A stretch of DNA of 64,000 nucleotides from Gordonia insulae (GCF_003855095.1 NZ_CP033972.1:620001-684000); one strand, 5' to 3'; counted from the stretch's first letter, positions 9,092 to 18,326 are shown. The notes: a model not told the origin generated them from the letters alone. Numbers and translations: made by a program.

Positions 9092-10185
9092 CCTCCGCGC
9101 GCCCGATGGACGACGACGTCCGGCACTACCGGGGACGCGACCCCTTCACCGACGACGCGCTCGAATTCTGGGTCGTCGGTGACACGATCACGCATGAGCC
9201 GGTGGCCTCGGCGCGGACGGTGGTCGACGGCGGCTGGATAATCCCCGGCCTCGTCGACGCGCACAACCACGTCGGGATCGCGCCCGGGCTCGGGGTGACC
9301 ATCGACCGGGCGCGTGCGTATGCGCAGGCGGATGCGCGGGCCGGCACACTGCTGATCCGCGAGGTCGGCTCGCCGCTGGACACCCACCCGCTCGACGACG
9401 ACCCCGCCTGCCCACGATTCATCCGGTCCGGTAAACACATCGCGCGCCCCAAGCGGTATCTGCGCGACTACGGGATCGATCTCGACGATCCGGATGAACT
9501 CTCCGCCGAGGTGACCCGCCAGGCGCGTGCCGGCGACGGCTGGGTGAAGATCGTCGGCGACTGGATCGACCGTGAGGTGGGCGACCTCGCGCCGTTGTGG
9601 ACACGCGGTCAGCTCGACGCAGCGGTCGCTGCCGCCCACGCGGAGGGGGCCAGGATCACCGCGCACGTGTTCGGCGCGGATGCGCTGCCGGACCTGATCG
9701 CGGCAGGTGTCGACTGCATCGAGCACGGCACCGGCCTGACCACCGACCTCATGGACCGGATGGTCGAACGCTCGATTGCGTTGGTGCCCACGCTGATCCA
9801 GGTGGAGAACTTCCCGGGTATCGCGGACGGCGCCGACCGGTTCCCCGCGTACCAGGCCAACATGCGCAAACTGCACCAGAACGCCAACGCGGTGTTCGCG
9901 GCCGCGCGGGAGGCCGGGGTGCGAATCTTCGCGGGGACCGATGCCGGCGGTTTCGTCGAGCACGGGCGCATCGTCGACGAGATCGACGCCCTGGCCGCCG
10001 CGGGGTTCGGTGCGGCCGGCGCGCTGCACGCGGCCACCGTGGCACCGCGGGAGTGGCTCGGCGCCGACCTGCTCGGTGACGGCGACCGCGCGGACTTCAT
10101 CGTGCTCGACGACGATCCGCGGGTGGATCTGACGACGCTGCGTCGACCGCGCGAGATCGTTTGCTCAGGGCTAACGATCGCCTGA
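9088..10185 (+). CDS. amidohydrolase family protein
   Basis: About 365 residues. DAHNHVG near residue 56 is the metal-binding HxH on strand 1 of the amidohydrolase TIM barrel; ITAHVFG and CIEHG supply later histidines, and GTDAGG carries the terminal catalytic aspartate. The N- and C-terminal beta-sandwich (ending VDLTTLRRPREIVCSGL) is typical of imidazolonepropionase/prolidase-like members that open cyclic amides or remove acyl groups. The substrate is unknown. The GTG at 9088 overlaps the ffh stop (GTGA), suggesting coupling; an ATG at 9106 would drop six residues. Mycobacteria have an amidohydrolase gene in the same neighbourhood. Confidence 0.85.
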   Translation: MTSARPMDDDVRHYRGRDPFTDDALEFWVVGDTITHEPVASARTVVDGGWIIPGLVDAHNHVGIAPGLGVTIDRARAYAQADARAGTLLIREVGSPLDTHPLDDDPACPRFIRSGKHIARPKRYLRDYGIDLDDPDELSAEVTRQARAGDGWVKIVGDWIDREVGDLAPLWTRGQLDAAVAAAHAEGARITAHVFGADALPDLIAAGVDCIEHGTGLTTDLMDRMVERSIALVPTLIQVENFPGIADGADRFPAYQANMRKLHQNANAVFAAAREAGVRIFAGTDAGGFVEHGRIVDEIDALAAAGFGAAGALHAATVAPREWLGADLLGDGDRADFIVLDDDPRVDLTTLRRPREIVCSGLTIA

Positions 10186-10274
10186 CCGGTACCCGGGCAA
10201 ATGCCCAGGTCGCGGACCCTTGTGTGACCTATTCGTGTGACGTAATCCACGCGCCGACGACTGGTACCGCTAAC

Positions 10275-10288
10275 TTACCGGCTGGTAA
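10275..10288. promoter_or_regulatory. TetR-type operator-like palindrome
   Basis: ttacc-ggct-ggtaa is a perfect dyad of a form often bound by TetR-family repressors. No TetR gene lies within 10 kb; the only one in the window starts at 26141. The regulated gene is unclear. Confidence 0.35.
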
Positions 10289-10419
10289 TGTTTCACTCGC
10301 GTTGCAATGGGTTCGCGAACGTCGAGGCCTCGCCGCGCGTCCCGTCGGACAGGTCAGGGGAGGGCCGTCCCGGAGACGTGGTCGGCACATACAGGCGGCA
10401 TCTCGACGGTCGAGTCACG

Positions 10420-10461
10420 CGACATGTGGTTACCTTCAGCGGGGTGGGTAACCACATGTCG
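10420..10461. repeat. perfect 15-bp inverted repeat
   Basis: Left arm cgacatgtggttacc (10420-10434), right arm ggtaaccacatgtcg (10447-10461), 12-nt loop. No T tract follows, and it lies 212 bp before rpsP. It could be a transcript hairpin, a protein-binding dyad or a terminator. Nothing in the sequence decides between them. Confidence 0.9.
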
Positions 10462-10672
10462 AACCCGGTCCCGAACGTGATGTCCGCCCGCACACCGCAG
10501 CGTGCGGTATCGACGATTTCCGGTCCGGTGGCCTCGTCTGGCAGAATTGCATGCTGGTTCGTCGGATCCGGTCACGTACCGACCGACGGTCACACCGAAA
10601 CAGATCGCAAAACCGGGTTCGTCACATCGGACGGGCCGCTGAATTGCGCAGTGACCACTGAGAGAAGAAGAC

Positions 10673-11143
10673 ATGGCTGTCAAGATCAAGCTCACGCGGC
10701 TCGGCAAGATCCGCAACCCGCAGTACCGCATCGTCGTCGCAGATTCTCGGACCCGCCGTGACGGCCGGGTGATCGAGACCATCGGCAAGTACCACCCAAA
10801 GGAAGAGCCGAGCCTGATCGAGGTCGACTCCGAGCGTGCGCAGTACTGGCTGGGTGTCGGCGCGCAGCCGACCGAGCCGGTCGCGGCCATCCTCAAGGTC
10901 ACCGGTGACTGGCAGAAGTTCAAGGGCCTGCCGGGCGCCGAGGGTTCCCTGAAGCTCAAGGAGCCCAAGCCGTCCAAGCTGGACCTCTTCAACGCTGCGC
11001 TCGCCGCCGCCGACAGTGCGCCCGCCGCCGAGGCCACCACCCCGAAGAAGAAGGCTCCGAAGAAGGCCGACGCCGAGGCTCCGGCCGAAGCCACCGCCGA
11101 CGAGGCCCCGGCCACCGAGGGTGACGCCAAGGCGGACGCGTGA
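10673..11143 (+). CDS. rpsP: 30S ribosomal protein S16
   Basis: 156 residues. The first ~85 are canonical S16 ([20 protein letters not shown], with IGKYHP later), a 16S rRNA-binding assembly protein. The rest is an Ala/Glu/Lys-rich acidic tail seen in many actinobacterial S16 proteins. The ATG at 10673 is preceded by GAGAGAAGAAG. First gene of an rpsP-khpA-rimM-trmD ribosome and tRNA maturation operon; its stop overlaps the khpA start (GTGA). Confidence 0.98.
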   Translation: MAVKIKLTRLGKIRNPQYRIVVADSRTRRDGRVIETIGKYHPKEEPSLIEVDSERAQYWLGVGAQPTEPVAAILKVTGDWQKFKGLPGAEGSLKLKEPKPSKLDLFNAALAAADSAPAAEATTPKKKAPKKADAEAPAEATADEAPATEGDAKADA

Positions 11144-11382
11144 CCGCAGTCGTCGCCGACGCGGTCGAGCATCTCGTCCGCGGGATCGTGGCCAACCCGG
11201 ACGACGTCCGGGTCGAGATGATCACCGGCCGACGCGGCCGACTGGTCGAGGTCCACGTCAATCCCGAGGATCTCGGCAAGGTGATCGGCCGCAACGGCCG
11301 CACCGCGACCGCCCTGCGCACCCTCGTCACCGGCATCGGTGGTCGCGGTATGCGCGTGGACATCGTCGACACCGACCGCTGA
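11140..11382 (+). CDS. khpA: KH-domain RNA-binding protein KhpA
   Basis: 80 residues, almost entirely one KH domain with the GXXG loop inside [12 protein letters not shown] near residue 49, which grips single-stranded RNA. In other bacteria KhpA pairs with KhpB/EloR and affects cell elongation. Its place between rpsP and rimM is conserved in actinobacteria and firmicutes. GTG start overlapping the rpsP stop, so probably translationally coupled. Confidence 0.93.
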   Translation: MTAVVADAVEHLVRGIVANPDDVRVEMITGRRGRLVEVHVNPEDLGKVIGRNGRTATALRTLVTGIGGRGMRVDIVDTDR

Positions 11383-11399
11383 GCGGCACCGGCTCCGCG

Positions 11400-11915
11400 A
11401 TGGATCTCGTGATAGGTCGTGTGGCCAAATCACACGGGGTCCGCGGCGAGGTCGTCGTCGACATCCGGACCGACGATCCGGACACCCGGTTCGCGCCGGG
11501 TACCGCACTGCGTGGGAGATTGCCGCGTGGGGGTGGAGAGAAGTCATTCATGGTGACAGCCGCCCGGCAGCATGCCGGGCGGCTGTTGCTGTCGCTGGAC
11601 GAGGTATCGGACCGGTCCGCCGCAGACGCGCTGCGCGGCACGCTGTTTCTCATCGACAGCTCCGAGGTGGATTCGGGTCCCGATCCGGACGAGTTCTACG
11701 ACCATGAGCTCGAAGGCCTGCCCGTCTCGACCGTGGACGGGACAGACGTGGGGGCGGTGTCGTCGGTGCTGCATCTCCCGGGCGGCGAGATCCTCGAGGT
11801 CCGCACCCCGGAGGGACGAGAGGTGCTGGTGCCCTTCGTCCGTGAGATCGTGCCGACCGTGACCGCCGACGGCATCGTGATCGATCCGCCCGACGGTCTC
11901 CTCGACCCCGCGTGA
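11400..11915 (+). CDS. rimM: ribosome maturation factor RimM
   Basis: 171 residues. The N-terminal RimM domain ([15 protein letters not shown] near residue 4) binds S19; the C-terminal PRC-barrel begins near residue 98 (FYDHELEGL). It helps mature the 16S rRNA 3' domain in the 30S head. The ATG at 11400 lies 17 bp after khpA and matches the conserved family start; the same frame is open much further upstream but reads as antisense-like arginine-rich sequence and is ignored. Confidence 0.96.
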   Translation: MDLVIGRVAKSHGVRGEVVVDIRTDDPDTRFAPGTALRGRLPRGGGEKSFMVTAARQHAGRLLLSLDEVSDRSAADALRGTLFLIDSSEVDSGPDPDEFYDHELEGLPVSTVDGTDVGAVSSVLHLPGGEILEVRTPEGREVLVPFVREIVPTVTADGIVIDPPDGLLDPA

Positions 11916-12655
11916 CCATGCGCATCGACATCGTCTCGATATTTCCGGAGTATCTCACCCCGATGCGGGTTGCCTTGTTGGGTAAGGCAATCGACGCGGG
12001 AAAGATCACCGTTGACGTCCACGACCTGCGCGAGTGGACACACGACGTCCACCGCAGCGTGGACGACTCGCCCTACGGCGGCGGGCCCGGGATGGTGATG
12101 AAACCCGACGTCTGGGGGCCCTGCCTCGATGAGGTCTGTCCCGACGAGGCGCTGCTGGTGGTGCCGAGTCCCGCCGGTCGCCCGTTCACCCAGGCGACAG
12201 CTCAGCGCTGGAGTCGCGAGCGCCACCTGGTGTTCGCCTGCGGCCGTTATGAGGGCATCGATCAGCGGGTCTTCGACGATGCCGCGCGTCGGGTGCGGGT
12301 GGAAGAGGTCTCACTCGGCGATTTCGTGCTCATCGGCGGTGAGGTAGCCGCCATGGCCATGGTGGAGGCCACCGTCCGGTTGATCACCGGCGTACTCGGC
12401 AATCCGCGGTCACACCAAGAGGATTCGTTCTCCGACGGTCTGCTGGAAGGCCCGAGCTACACGCGCCCGGTGTCCTGGCGCGGGCTCGACGTCCCGCCGG
12501 TGCTGCTCAGCGGCGACCACGCCAAGGTCGACGCCTGGCGGCGTGAGCAATCGCTGGCGCGTACCCGCGAGCGTCGCCCCGACCTGTTGACCGAGGACCA
12601 TGCCGCGGCCCGGCCCGGTGCGGACGGAACGTCGGAGAATTCCGCGGCCCGTTAG
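11912..12655 (+). CDS. trmD: tRNA (guanine37-N1)-methyltransferase TrmD
   Basis: 247 residues, SPOUT-class enzyme that uses SAM to make m1G37 and prevents frameshifting. Motifs [12 protein letters not shown] (about 53-64), [11 protein letters not shown] (near 110) and [11 protein letters not shown] form the trefoil-knot SAM site. The GTG at 11912 overlaps the rimM stop (GTGA); the conserved family N-terminus [12 protein letters not shown] starts at the ATG at 11918, so the true start may be two codons later. The rimM-trmD order is highly conserved. Confidence 0.96.
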   Translation: MTMRIDIVSIFPEYLTPMRVALLGKAIDAGKITVDVHDLREWTHDVHRSVDDSPYGGGPGMVMKPDVWGPCLDEVCPDEALLVVPSPAGRPFTQATAQRWSRERHLVFACGRYEGIDQRVFDDAARRVRVEEVSLGDFVLIGGEVAAMAMVEATVRLITGVLGNPRSHQEDSFSDGLLEGPSYTRPVSWRGLDVPPVLLSGDHAKVDAWRREQSLARTRERRPDLLTEDHAAARPGADGTSENSAAR

Positions 12656-12681
12656 GATCGGCACACCGGCGGAGGGGGCTC

Positions 12682-13038
12682 ATGGTGGATCGGTGGTCGG
12701 ACATGCTCGACGAGCTGTCGCGCCAACGCTCGGAGCTGACCCGGGTCGGCGAGACGATGGCACGCCTCAGCGCCCGCGCCGTCAGCGCCGATCGCCTCGT
12801 CGCGGTGACCGTCGACGCCCGCGGGCGGTTGGTGGACCTCACGATCGATCCGCGCGCCCTTCGGCGCTATCGCGCCGAACAACTCTCCGCACAGATCACC
12901 GCGCTGACCACCGAGGCCGATCAGCAGATCCGGGACAAGCGGAACCAGATCCTTGCCGCAGCCGTCCAACCTTCACCGGACTATGCCGACGTCCGGGTGG
13001 ACAGCGCGGCCGAGGCCGGTGAGCGGGGGAATCGATGA
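12682..13038 (+). CDS. YbaB/EbfC-family protein (EspL-like)
   Basis: 118 residues: a long N-terminal helix, a central strand pair (VAVTVDARGRLVDLTIDP) and a C-terminal helix, the YbaB/EbfC pattern of small dimeric nucleoid-associated proteins. In mycobacteria a YbaB-like protein (EspL) belongs to ESX-1 loci. The ATG at 12682 has a strong GGAGGGGG. First of four genes linked by 4-bp stop/start overlaps, so it is presumably translated with the helical ESX-type proteins that follow. DNA binding or a chaperone role is inference. Confidence 0.7.
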   Translation: MVDRWSDMLDELSRQRSELTRVGETMARLSARAVSADRLVAVTVDARGRLVDLTIDPRALRRYRAEQLSAQITALTTEADQQIRDKRNQILAAAVQPSPDYADVRVDSAAEAGERGNR

Positions 13039-13406
13039 CGAACGGGTCGGATGTGGATGGTGGGACCGATCGGGGGCCGGCCCATGGCTCCGCGGGAACG
13101 TTAAGGGCGGATCTGCGGTCACTGGGCGAACTCGTCGAACGGATGTCGTCGGCGGGTGACGAGGGGGCCCGGATCGTCGACGACGTCGCCGCCGTCCTCG
13201 GTGAGGTCGACGCGGCCATCGGCGTCGACGAGGCGGCCCGCGCCTTCCGTCGCGGATTCACCGAGGTGTCCGCCGGTATCGCCGCAGCGGCCGACGACGC
13301 GATGACGGCGCTCGAGCGTCACCGCGCGCTGATCGAGCGGGGGACGCGCGAGATCGACGGCGCCGACCACGATCTGGGTCTCCGACTCGGCCAGGCCGGT
13401 CGATGA
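13035..13406 (+). CDS. small helical protein, WXG100/EspJ-like
   Basis: 123 residues. After a flexible 20-residue N-terminus it is all amphipathic helix (LRSLGELVERM, then AARAFRRGFTEVSAGIAAAADDAM), the size and shape of WXG100 or ESX-accessory proteins, but without a clear WxG turn. No signal peptide or membrane segment. ATGA overlaps with both neighbours imply stoichiometric co-translation. Likely a partner or chaperone of the next protein; function not established. Confidence 0.55.
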   Translation: MTNGSDVDGGTDRGPAHGSAGTLRADLRSLGELVERMSSAGDEGARIVDDVAAVLGEVDAAIGVDEAARAFRRGFTEVSAGIAAAADDAMTALERHRALIERGTREIDGADHDLGLRLGQAGR

Positions 13407-14470
13407 CCACCGCATCCGCCGACCTCGGTCCGACCGCCCTGCCGGTGCCGCCGGAGGTGCGCGCCCTCGCCGACGAGCTGGCGCCCGGCCGATGGCCGAC
13501 CGCAGACGTCGCCGCAGTGCGGGAGTCCGCAGCGCGGTGCCGCGATCTGGCGGCCCGGGCGGCGGCACTGGCCGCGGACGTCGACGGTGCGCATCGTGAT
13601 CACGCCACCGGCAGCGGCGACTTCCACGAGGGGATCTCCCGGGGACACCACGAACTGACCGGGTCGTCGTCGACCGGTCTCGGCCGGCTGACCGGACGAC
13701 TCGAGGCCGCGGCGTCGGCGCTGGAGGACTACGCGGACGCCGCGGTGTCGGCGCACAACGAGATGGCGGTCATCGCGTCGGTGGCCGACCGCGAGAGGTT
13801 GCGGTCCGACTTGTTGTCGACGTTGGGCGACGACTCGGCCCGGGTTGTCGCAGCCGGCGCCGGCCGGATGGCGCTGACGGCGGCCGGAGACGACTACACC
13901 GACCAGGCGAATGACGCGGGTCAGCGGCACCACGACGGTGACCAGCCCCCGCCGGCCGCGACGAGCGGCATGATGCCGTTCTCAGCGCTCGGCGGGTTGG
14001 CCGCCGGGGCCGGTGCGCTCGCCGGCAGGCACGCCGGCGCCGGGATGATCGACGAGTCGTCGCTCGCCGAGATCGACTCCGACTGGCTGCAGCGCCGGGC
14101 GGCGCAGTTGCAGGCCGGCCTGCCGTCGTCGGTGGCCGGCTCGGTGCGGATGGCCATCGGCGTCGGAACCGCAACCGACGGGTCGCGGGCCGTCGTCGTC
14201 GGAACCAGCGATCCCTATCCGTACGAACGTGAGGGCACCGAGTTGGGTCCGGGGGAGACGCTGGTCGGTAATGGTCGGGCCGCTGAACTCGCGATCGTCG
14301 ACCACATGATCCGCACGGGCGTCGACCCGCACGCGATCGCGGCGGCCACGCCGATGTCGTCGGAGACGATGGGTGCGCTGATGGGCACCGGTGCCGAACT
14401 CTTCGCGCCCGATGACGGCGCGGAACCCGGCGTGCACTGGTTGCCCGACGACGGCGGAGACCAGTCGTGA
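13403..14470 (+). CDS. ESX-type protein with deaminase-like C-terminal region
   Basis: 355 residues in three parts. Residues 1-150 are Ala-rich helices like WXG100/PPE-type secreted proteins; about 165-215 is a Gly/Ala/Pro linker; about 235-345 is compact alpha/beta. The last part reads strand (VRMAIGVG), strand (RAVVVGTSD), helix (GRAAELAIVDHM), strand (AIAAATP), helix (SSETMGAL), the order of cytidine-deaminase-fold toxins, but the expected HAE is AAE and PCxxC is PMSSE, so catalysis is unlikely. No Sec signal. Fold assignment is my inference and needs structure comparison. Coupled by ATGA and GTGA overlaps to its neighbours. Confidence 0.6.
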   Translation: MTTASADLGPTALPVPPEVRALADELAPGRWPTADVAAVRESAARCRDLAARAAALAADVDGAHRDHATGSGDFHEGISRGHHELTGSSSTGLGRLTGRLEAAASALEDYADAAVSAHNEMAVIASVADRERLRSDLLSTLGDDSARVVAAGAGRMALTAAGDDYTDQANDAGQRHHDGDQPPPAATSGMMPFSALGGLAAGAGALAGRHAGAGMIDESSLAEIDSDWLQRRAAQLQAGLPSSVAGSVRMAIGVGTATDGSRAVVVGTSDPYPYEREGTELGPGETLVGNGRAAELAIVDHMIRTGVDPHAIAAATPMSSETMGALMGTGAELFAPDDGAEPGVHWLPDDGGDQS

Positions 14471-14913
14471 GCCATCGGATCACCCGGCTGCCCGGGAACG
14501 TCGCCGAGCTCGTCGATCGGGTACCCGACCCCGATATCGCCGCATGCACCTACTTCCTGGCCATCACGGTGACCTCCGCGGTCGACATCGGTGACCATCC
14601 GGAACTCTCGACCGCATTGTCCGAACTGCGCGAGCGGGGTGTCGTCGCACCCAGTCATCGTCTGCAGGTGGGCAGCCTGCTGGCTCAACAGGAACAGCGG
14701 GCATTCGCCGCGGCACGGCGTGGCGACCACGACGCGCACGAGCGGGCCTTCTTCCGGGCGCGGGCGCTGAACTGTGTCGTGCACGCCGTCGGTGCCGGCT
14801 CGTCGACTCCACGCCCACCTCGCGACACGCTGCGCGAGGCGGCCTACGAGGCCGCCATCGCCTGCCGGGGTCCGGCCGCGGTGGAGAGTGTGCTGATCCG
14901 CTACGCGGGCTGA
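14467..14913 (+). CDS. small helical protein of unknown function
   Basis: 148 residues, mostly predicted helix, with no signal peptide or membrane segment. It contains an acid/His-rich stretch (RRGDHDAHERAFFRAR) near residue 80 and ends with a helix leading to LIRYAG. Last gene of the overlapping four-gene set (GTGA with the deaminase-like gene). Its position, size and solubility would suit an immunity or chaperone partner, but no family is recognised. Confidence 0.5.
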   Translation: MSHRITRLPGNVAELVDRVPDPDIAACTYFLAITVTSAVDIGDHPELSTALSELRERGVVAPSHRLQVGSLLAQQEQRAFAAARRGDHDAHERAFFRARALNCVVHAVGAGSSTPRPPRDTLREAAYEAAIACRGPAAVESVLIRYAG

Positions 14914-14931
14914 CCCGACTAACCTGGACGT

Positions 14932-15906
14932 GTGCACCATTGGCTCTCGCATCGGGCCGCGCACTGGATGAACCACGACATCATCGAGCGTGGCCGGCTG
15001 CCGCTCCTGGTGTTCTTCCTCGGCCTGATCATCGGCTTCGTGGTGATCCGGGTCAGCGTGCGCCTCATCCGCGCCGACGTCAGCTGGTGGTTCTCCAATG
15101 TCACCGCCGGCGACACCCACATCCACCACGTCGTGTTCGGCGTCGTGCTGACATTGCTGTCGGGGCTCGGACTGATCGCGATGGGACTCAGCGGCGACCA
15201 GCTGACGATGTCCATCCTGGCCGGACTGTTCGGGGTGGGGGCCGCCCTGATCCTCGATGAGTTCGCGTTGATCTTCTACCTACGCGACGTCTACTGGTCG
15301 CAGGAGGGGCGCACCTCGGTGGATGCGGTGTTCATCGCGCTGGCCGCCACCGGCATGATCCTGCTCGGTTTCCGGCCGCTCGACCTGTACTTCGACGCCC
15401 TGCACGATCTCCGGATCGGCCGGACCGTCGTCGTCGACGTGGTCGCGGCCGTCCTGAACCTCGGGCTCGCCGCTCTGGTGGTGCTCAAGGGCAAGATCTG
15501 GACAGGCGTCGTGGGCGTGTTCGTGTGGCCGCTGCTCATCGTCGGGGTGATCCGGCTCGCCCGGCCGACCTCGCCATGGGCACGGTGGCGGTATCTTTCC
15601 CGTCCCCGCAAGCTCGAACGGGCGATCCAGCGCGAACGCACTCTGCGGCGGCCCCTCATCCGGGCGAAGATCTTTGTGCAGGATCTCGTCGCCGGGCGTC
15701 CCGATGTGCTGCCGCACGTGCGCGCGGCCACCGAGGATCATCTGGATCGTGTCGTGCATCCGGCACCGCCGCCACCGGCGATTTCGCCGCACCGGGGTCT
15801 GTCTGGCACAATAGTTGGGTTGCCTGGTGACGACCGGCCCCCTGCGGGCGGCGGCCCGGACACACCCCATGACTCGGAGCACGAACCGGTCGAACCTCAT
15901 ACCTGA
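14932..15906 (+). CDS. polytopic membrane protein, THIHH motif
   Basis: 324 residues, about six hydrophobic helices (roughly 22-45, 65-85, 88-110, 125-145, 160-180, 188-205), then a long cytoplasmic-looking tail rich in Arg, Pro and His. Between helices 1 and 2 lies [11 protein letters not shown], with three closely spaced histidines and an upstream aspartate that could bind metal or a cofactor. GTG start, 18 bp after the preceding gene. I do not recognise a transporter or enzyme family. The stop codon overlaps a hairpin that precedes rplS. Confidence 0.6.
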   Translation: MHHWLSHRAAHWMNHDIIERGRLPLLVFFLGLIIGFVVIRVSVRLIRADVSWWFSNVTAGDTHIHHVVFGVVLTLLSGLGLIAMGLSGDQLTMSILAGLFGVGAALILDEFALIFYLRDVYWSQEGRTSVDAVFIALAATGMILLGFRPLDLYFDALHDLRIGRTVVVDVVAAVLNLGLAALVVLKGKIWTGVVGVFVWPLLIVGVIRLARPTSPWARWRYLSRPRKLERAIQRERTLRRPLIRAKIFVQDLVAGRPDVLPHVRAATEDHLDRVVHPAPPPPAISPHRGLSGTIVGLPGDDRPPAGGGPDTPHDSEHEPVEPHT

Positions 15907-15927
15907 CCTCCCGGCGATCGGGAGGTC
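15905..15927 (+). terminator. hairpin upstream of rplS
   Basis: gacctcccg / cgggaggtc, a perfect 9-bp stem with a 5-nt loop, starting within the stop codon of the membrane-protein gene and ending 56 bp before the rplS start. It could terminate the upstream transcript or be part of an rplS leader; no T tract. Confidence 0.5.
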
Positions 15928-15983
15928 GAGTGCGGGCCGCCAGGTTCCTCTGTTCACGCGAAACGCCAGATTGGACCCACCAG

Positions 15984-16325
15984 ATGAACACCCTCGACTT
16001 CCTCGACAAGCAGTCGCTGCGCGACGACATCCCCGAATTTGCACCCGGTGACACCCTTGACGTTCACGTCAAGGTCATCGAGGGCTCGAAGGAACGTGTC
16101 CAGGTGTTCAAGGGCGTCGTGATCCGTCGCCAGGGCGGCGGCATCCGCGAGACCTTCACCGTCCGCAAGGTGTCCTTCGGCGTCGGCGTGGAGCGTACTT
16201 TCCCGGTGCACAGCCCGACCATCTCCAAGATCGACGTCGTGACCCGCGGTGACGTGCGTCGCGCGAAGCTGTACTACCTGCGCGACCTCCGCGGCAAGGC
16301 AGCCAAGATCAAGGAAAAGCGCTGA
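15984..16325 (+). CDS. rplS: 50S ribosomal protein L19
   Basis: 113 residues, standard L19 length. [12 protein letters not shown], then [11 protein letters not shown] and [12 protein letters not shown], are typical; L19 sits at the 30S-50S interface. The ATG at 15984 is the conserved start; the frame is open upstream but that stretch is leader. Its Shine-Dalgarno is weak. Followed at 18 bp by lepB. Confidence 0.98.
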   Translation: MNTLDFLDKQSLRDDIPEFAPGDTLDVHVKVIEGSKERVQVFKGVVIRRQGGGIRETFTVRKVSFGVGVERTFPVHSPTISKIDVVTRGDVRRAKLYYLRDLRGKAAKIKEKR

Positions 16326-16343
16326 CGCGTCTACCCTGACGAC

Positions 16344-17228
16344 GTGGCCGACTCTCACTCCACGGGTAGCGATTCCGATTCCGACGCACAGTCGTCGCCC
16401 GCCGACGCAACGTCGCCGGCCGAGGACCACGGTTGGAAGTCGGATGACGAACATCCCGACGAGCGCCCCTGGCGCACCAAAGATGATGAACCCGAAAAGC
16501 GTGGCTCGCTGCTGCGTGAGGCGGTCATCATCATCGGCTGCGTCCTACTGTTGACCTGGCTGCTGCAGACCTTTGTCGGTCGTCAGTACGTGATCCCCTC
16601 CGAGTCGATGGAGCAGACCCTGCATGGCTGTGCGGGCTGCACCAACGATCGGATCGTGATCGACAAGCTCTCGTACCGATTCGGCGATCCCAGTCCCGGT
16701 GATGTGGTGGTCTTCAAGGCCCCCAGTGAATCCTGGGACGGCGCCTGGCTCTCGCCGCGGTCGGACAACGCGGTGGTGCACGGCATCCAGGACGCGCTGT
16801 CGTGGTTCGGCTTCGCGCCGCCCGACGAGAACGATCTGGTGAAGCGCGTGATCGCCACCGGTGGGCAGACCGTCGAGTGCAAGAACTCCGACAACGTTGG
16901 GGTGACGGTCAACGGCAAGCCGCTCGACGAGCCCTACGTCGACAAGTCATTGCAAGGAAACGATGTCGCGGCAGGCAATGAGCTCGCCGCGGCTCCCGAC
17001 GGTCAGCCCAACGCCTGCTACGGTCCCGACTTCGGTCCGATCAAGGTGCCGGAGGGCAACGTGTGGGTGATGGGTGACAACCGCGCCAATTCGGCCGATT
17101 CCCGCTTTCACATGGAAGACGAGTTCCACGGAACCGTTCCGGTGAGCGATATTCGCGGCAAGGTCCGGTTCATCATCTATCCCTTCTCGCGGATCGGTGG
17201 TGTGTCCTCGGACAATCCCCAGTCATGA
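16344..17228 (+). CDS. lepB: signal peptidase I
   Basis: 294 residues. A cytoplasmic, Asp/Ser-rich N-terminal tail (about 55 residues) is followed by one membrane helix ([16 protein letters not shown]) and the external catalytic domain. The nucleophile lies in [10 protein letters not shown] (Ser near residue 86) and the general base Lys near 167 in [19 protein letters not shown] is the conserved box near the end. It cleaves Sec and Tat signal peptides. GTG start at 16344. The rplS-lepB-rnhB order matches other Mycobacteriales. Confidence 0.96.
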   Translation: MADSHSTGSDSDSDAQSSPADATSPAEDHGWKSDDEHPDERPWRTKDDEPEKRGSLLREAVIIIGCVLLLTWLLQTFVGRQYVIPSESMEQTLHGCAGCTNDRIVIDKLSYRFGDPSPGDVVVFKAPSESWDGAWLSPRSDNAVVHGIQDALSWFGFAPPDENDLVKRVIATGGQTVECKNSDNVGVTVNGKPLDEPYVDKSLQGNDVAAGNELAAAPDGQPNACYGPDFGPIKVPEGNVWVMGDNRANSADSRFHMEDEFHGTVPVSDIRGKVRFIIYPFSRIGGVSSDNPQS

Positions 17229-17262
17229 CGCCGCGGATCGAGCCGGTGTGGGGAGTTGTGCG

Positions 17263-17955
17263 ATGAGTCGATGGCCGCCGCGGTTCCCGATACGTCGCGC
17301 CGCCAGCCTGCGCACCTTCGAGTTCGCTCTGCACCGCAATGGACTCGGGCCGGTTGCCGGCGTCGACGAGGCCGGTCGGGGAGCGTGTGCAGGACCTCTG
17401 GTGGTTGCCGCGTGTGTACTCAAACCGACCCAACTGGCGTCGCTGGCCGAGCTCGATGACTCCAAGCGGCTCACCGAAGCGATGCGCGAGACGCTCTACA
17501 AAGCGGTGACCAAGTACGCGATGAGTTGGAGTGCCGTGGTCATCGATGCGGACGAGATCGACCGGATCGGCATCCACGTCGCGAACATCGAAGGCATGCG
17601 TCGTGCCGTCGCCGGCCTCGACATCACCCCCGGGTACGTCCTCTCGGACGGGTTCGCCGTCCCGGGGCTGACCGTTCCGTCCCTCCCGGTGATCGGTGGT
17701 GACGGTGCCGCCGCCTGCATCGCCGCGGCCAGCATCATCGCGAAGGTCACCCGAGATCGCATCATGGTGGCGATGGACGGTGACCTGCCGGGTTACGATT
17801 TCGCAGTTCACAAGGGGTACAGCACGGCCCGCCACATGGCCTGCATCGATCGGCACGGGCCGTCGGTGCAGCACCGGATGTCCTACCGGAACGTCGCGTC
17901 CCGCGTGACCTCCGACCCCAACCCGACCACGATAGGCTTGTCGAATGAGTGCTGA
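17263..17955 (+). CDS. rnhB: ribonuclease HII
   Basis: 230 residues. GVDEAGRG supplies the first acidic metal ligands (Asp35, Glu36); [11 protein letters not shown] and the later [17 protein letters not shown] region complete the RNase HII core. It removes RNA from RNA-DNA hybrids and misincorporated ribonucleotides. The ATG at 17263 follows GGGAG; an upstream in-frame start is possible. The 3' end overlaps the next gene by 11 bp. Confidence 0.95.
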   Translation: MSRWPPRFPIRRAASLRTFEFALHRNGLGPVAGVDEAGRGACAGPLVVAACVLKPTQLASLAELDDSKRLTEAMRETLYKAVTKYAMSWSAVVIDADEIDRIGIHVANIEGMRRAVAGLDITPGYVLSDGFAVPGLTVPSLPVIGGDGAAACIAAASIIAKVTRDRIMVAMDGDLPGYDFAVHKGYSTARHMACIDRHGPSVQHRMSYRNVASRVTSDPNPTTIGLSNEC

Positions 17956-18256
17956 GGATCTCGAGAAGTACGAAACCGAGATGGAACTCTCCCTGTACCG
18001 CGAGTACAAGGACATCGTCGGTCAGTTCACGTACGTGGTGGAGACCGAACGGCGCTTCTACCTGGCCAACGCGGTGGAGATGGTCCCCCGCAACACCGAC
18101 GGCGAGATCTACTTCGAACTGCGCATGTCCGACGCCTGGGTCTGGGACATGTACCGACCCGCCCGTTTCGTCAAACAGGTCCGCGTGATCACCTTCAAGG
18201 ACGTGAACATCGAGGAGCTGGAGAAGCCGGAACTCCGCCTTCCCGACGAACCCTGA
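17945..18256 (+). CDS. DUF2469 family protein
   Basis: 103 residues, acidic, starting [20 protein letters not shown] and conserved across actinobacteria next to rnhB (the Rv2901c position in M. tuberculosis). No catalytic motif or membrane segment is evident; the function is unknown. It overlaps rnhB by 11 bp and ends just before a strong hairpin, making it the last gene of the rplS-lepB-rnhB operon. Confidence 0.92.
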   Translation: MSAEDLEKYETEMELSLYREYKDIVGQFTYVVETERRFYLANAVEMVPRNTDGEIYFELRMSDAWVWDMYRPARFVKQVRVITFKDVNIEELEKPELRLPDEP

Positions 18257-18264
18257 TTCCTTCG

Positions 18265-18311
18265 CAGATGACGTCGAACGTATCGGTGGGCGATACGTTC
18301 GACGTCATTTG
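18265..18311. terminator. strong 21-bp terminator hairpin
   Basis: The 18-bp perfect core arms are 18268-18285 (starting atgacgtcgaacg) and 18291-18308 with loop gtggg; three more pairs, one G-U, extend it to 18265 and 18311. It lies between the DUF2469 stop and the end of the opposite-strand lipoprotein gene, so it can serve both. Confidence 0.9.
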
Positions 18312-18326
18312 TCTTGTGGTGGCTGG

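Larger units (their letters stand above)
10186..10672. other. 487-bp gene-poor gap before rpsP
   Basis: No convincing ORF: the frame open across the right half has no Shine-Dalgarno and atypical composition. It holds a 14-bp TetR-type palindrome (10275-10288), a perfect 15-bp inverted repeat (10420-10461) and the presumed rpsP promoter and leader. It may be the remnant of genes found here in relatives. Confidence 0.6.
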
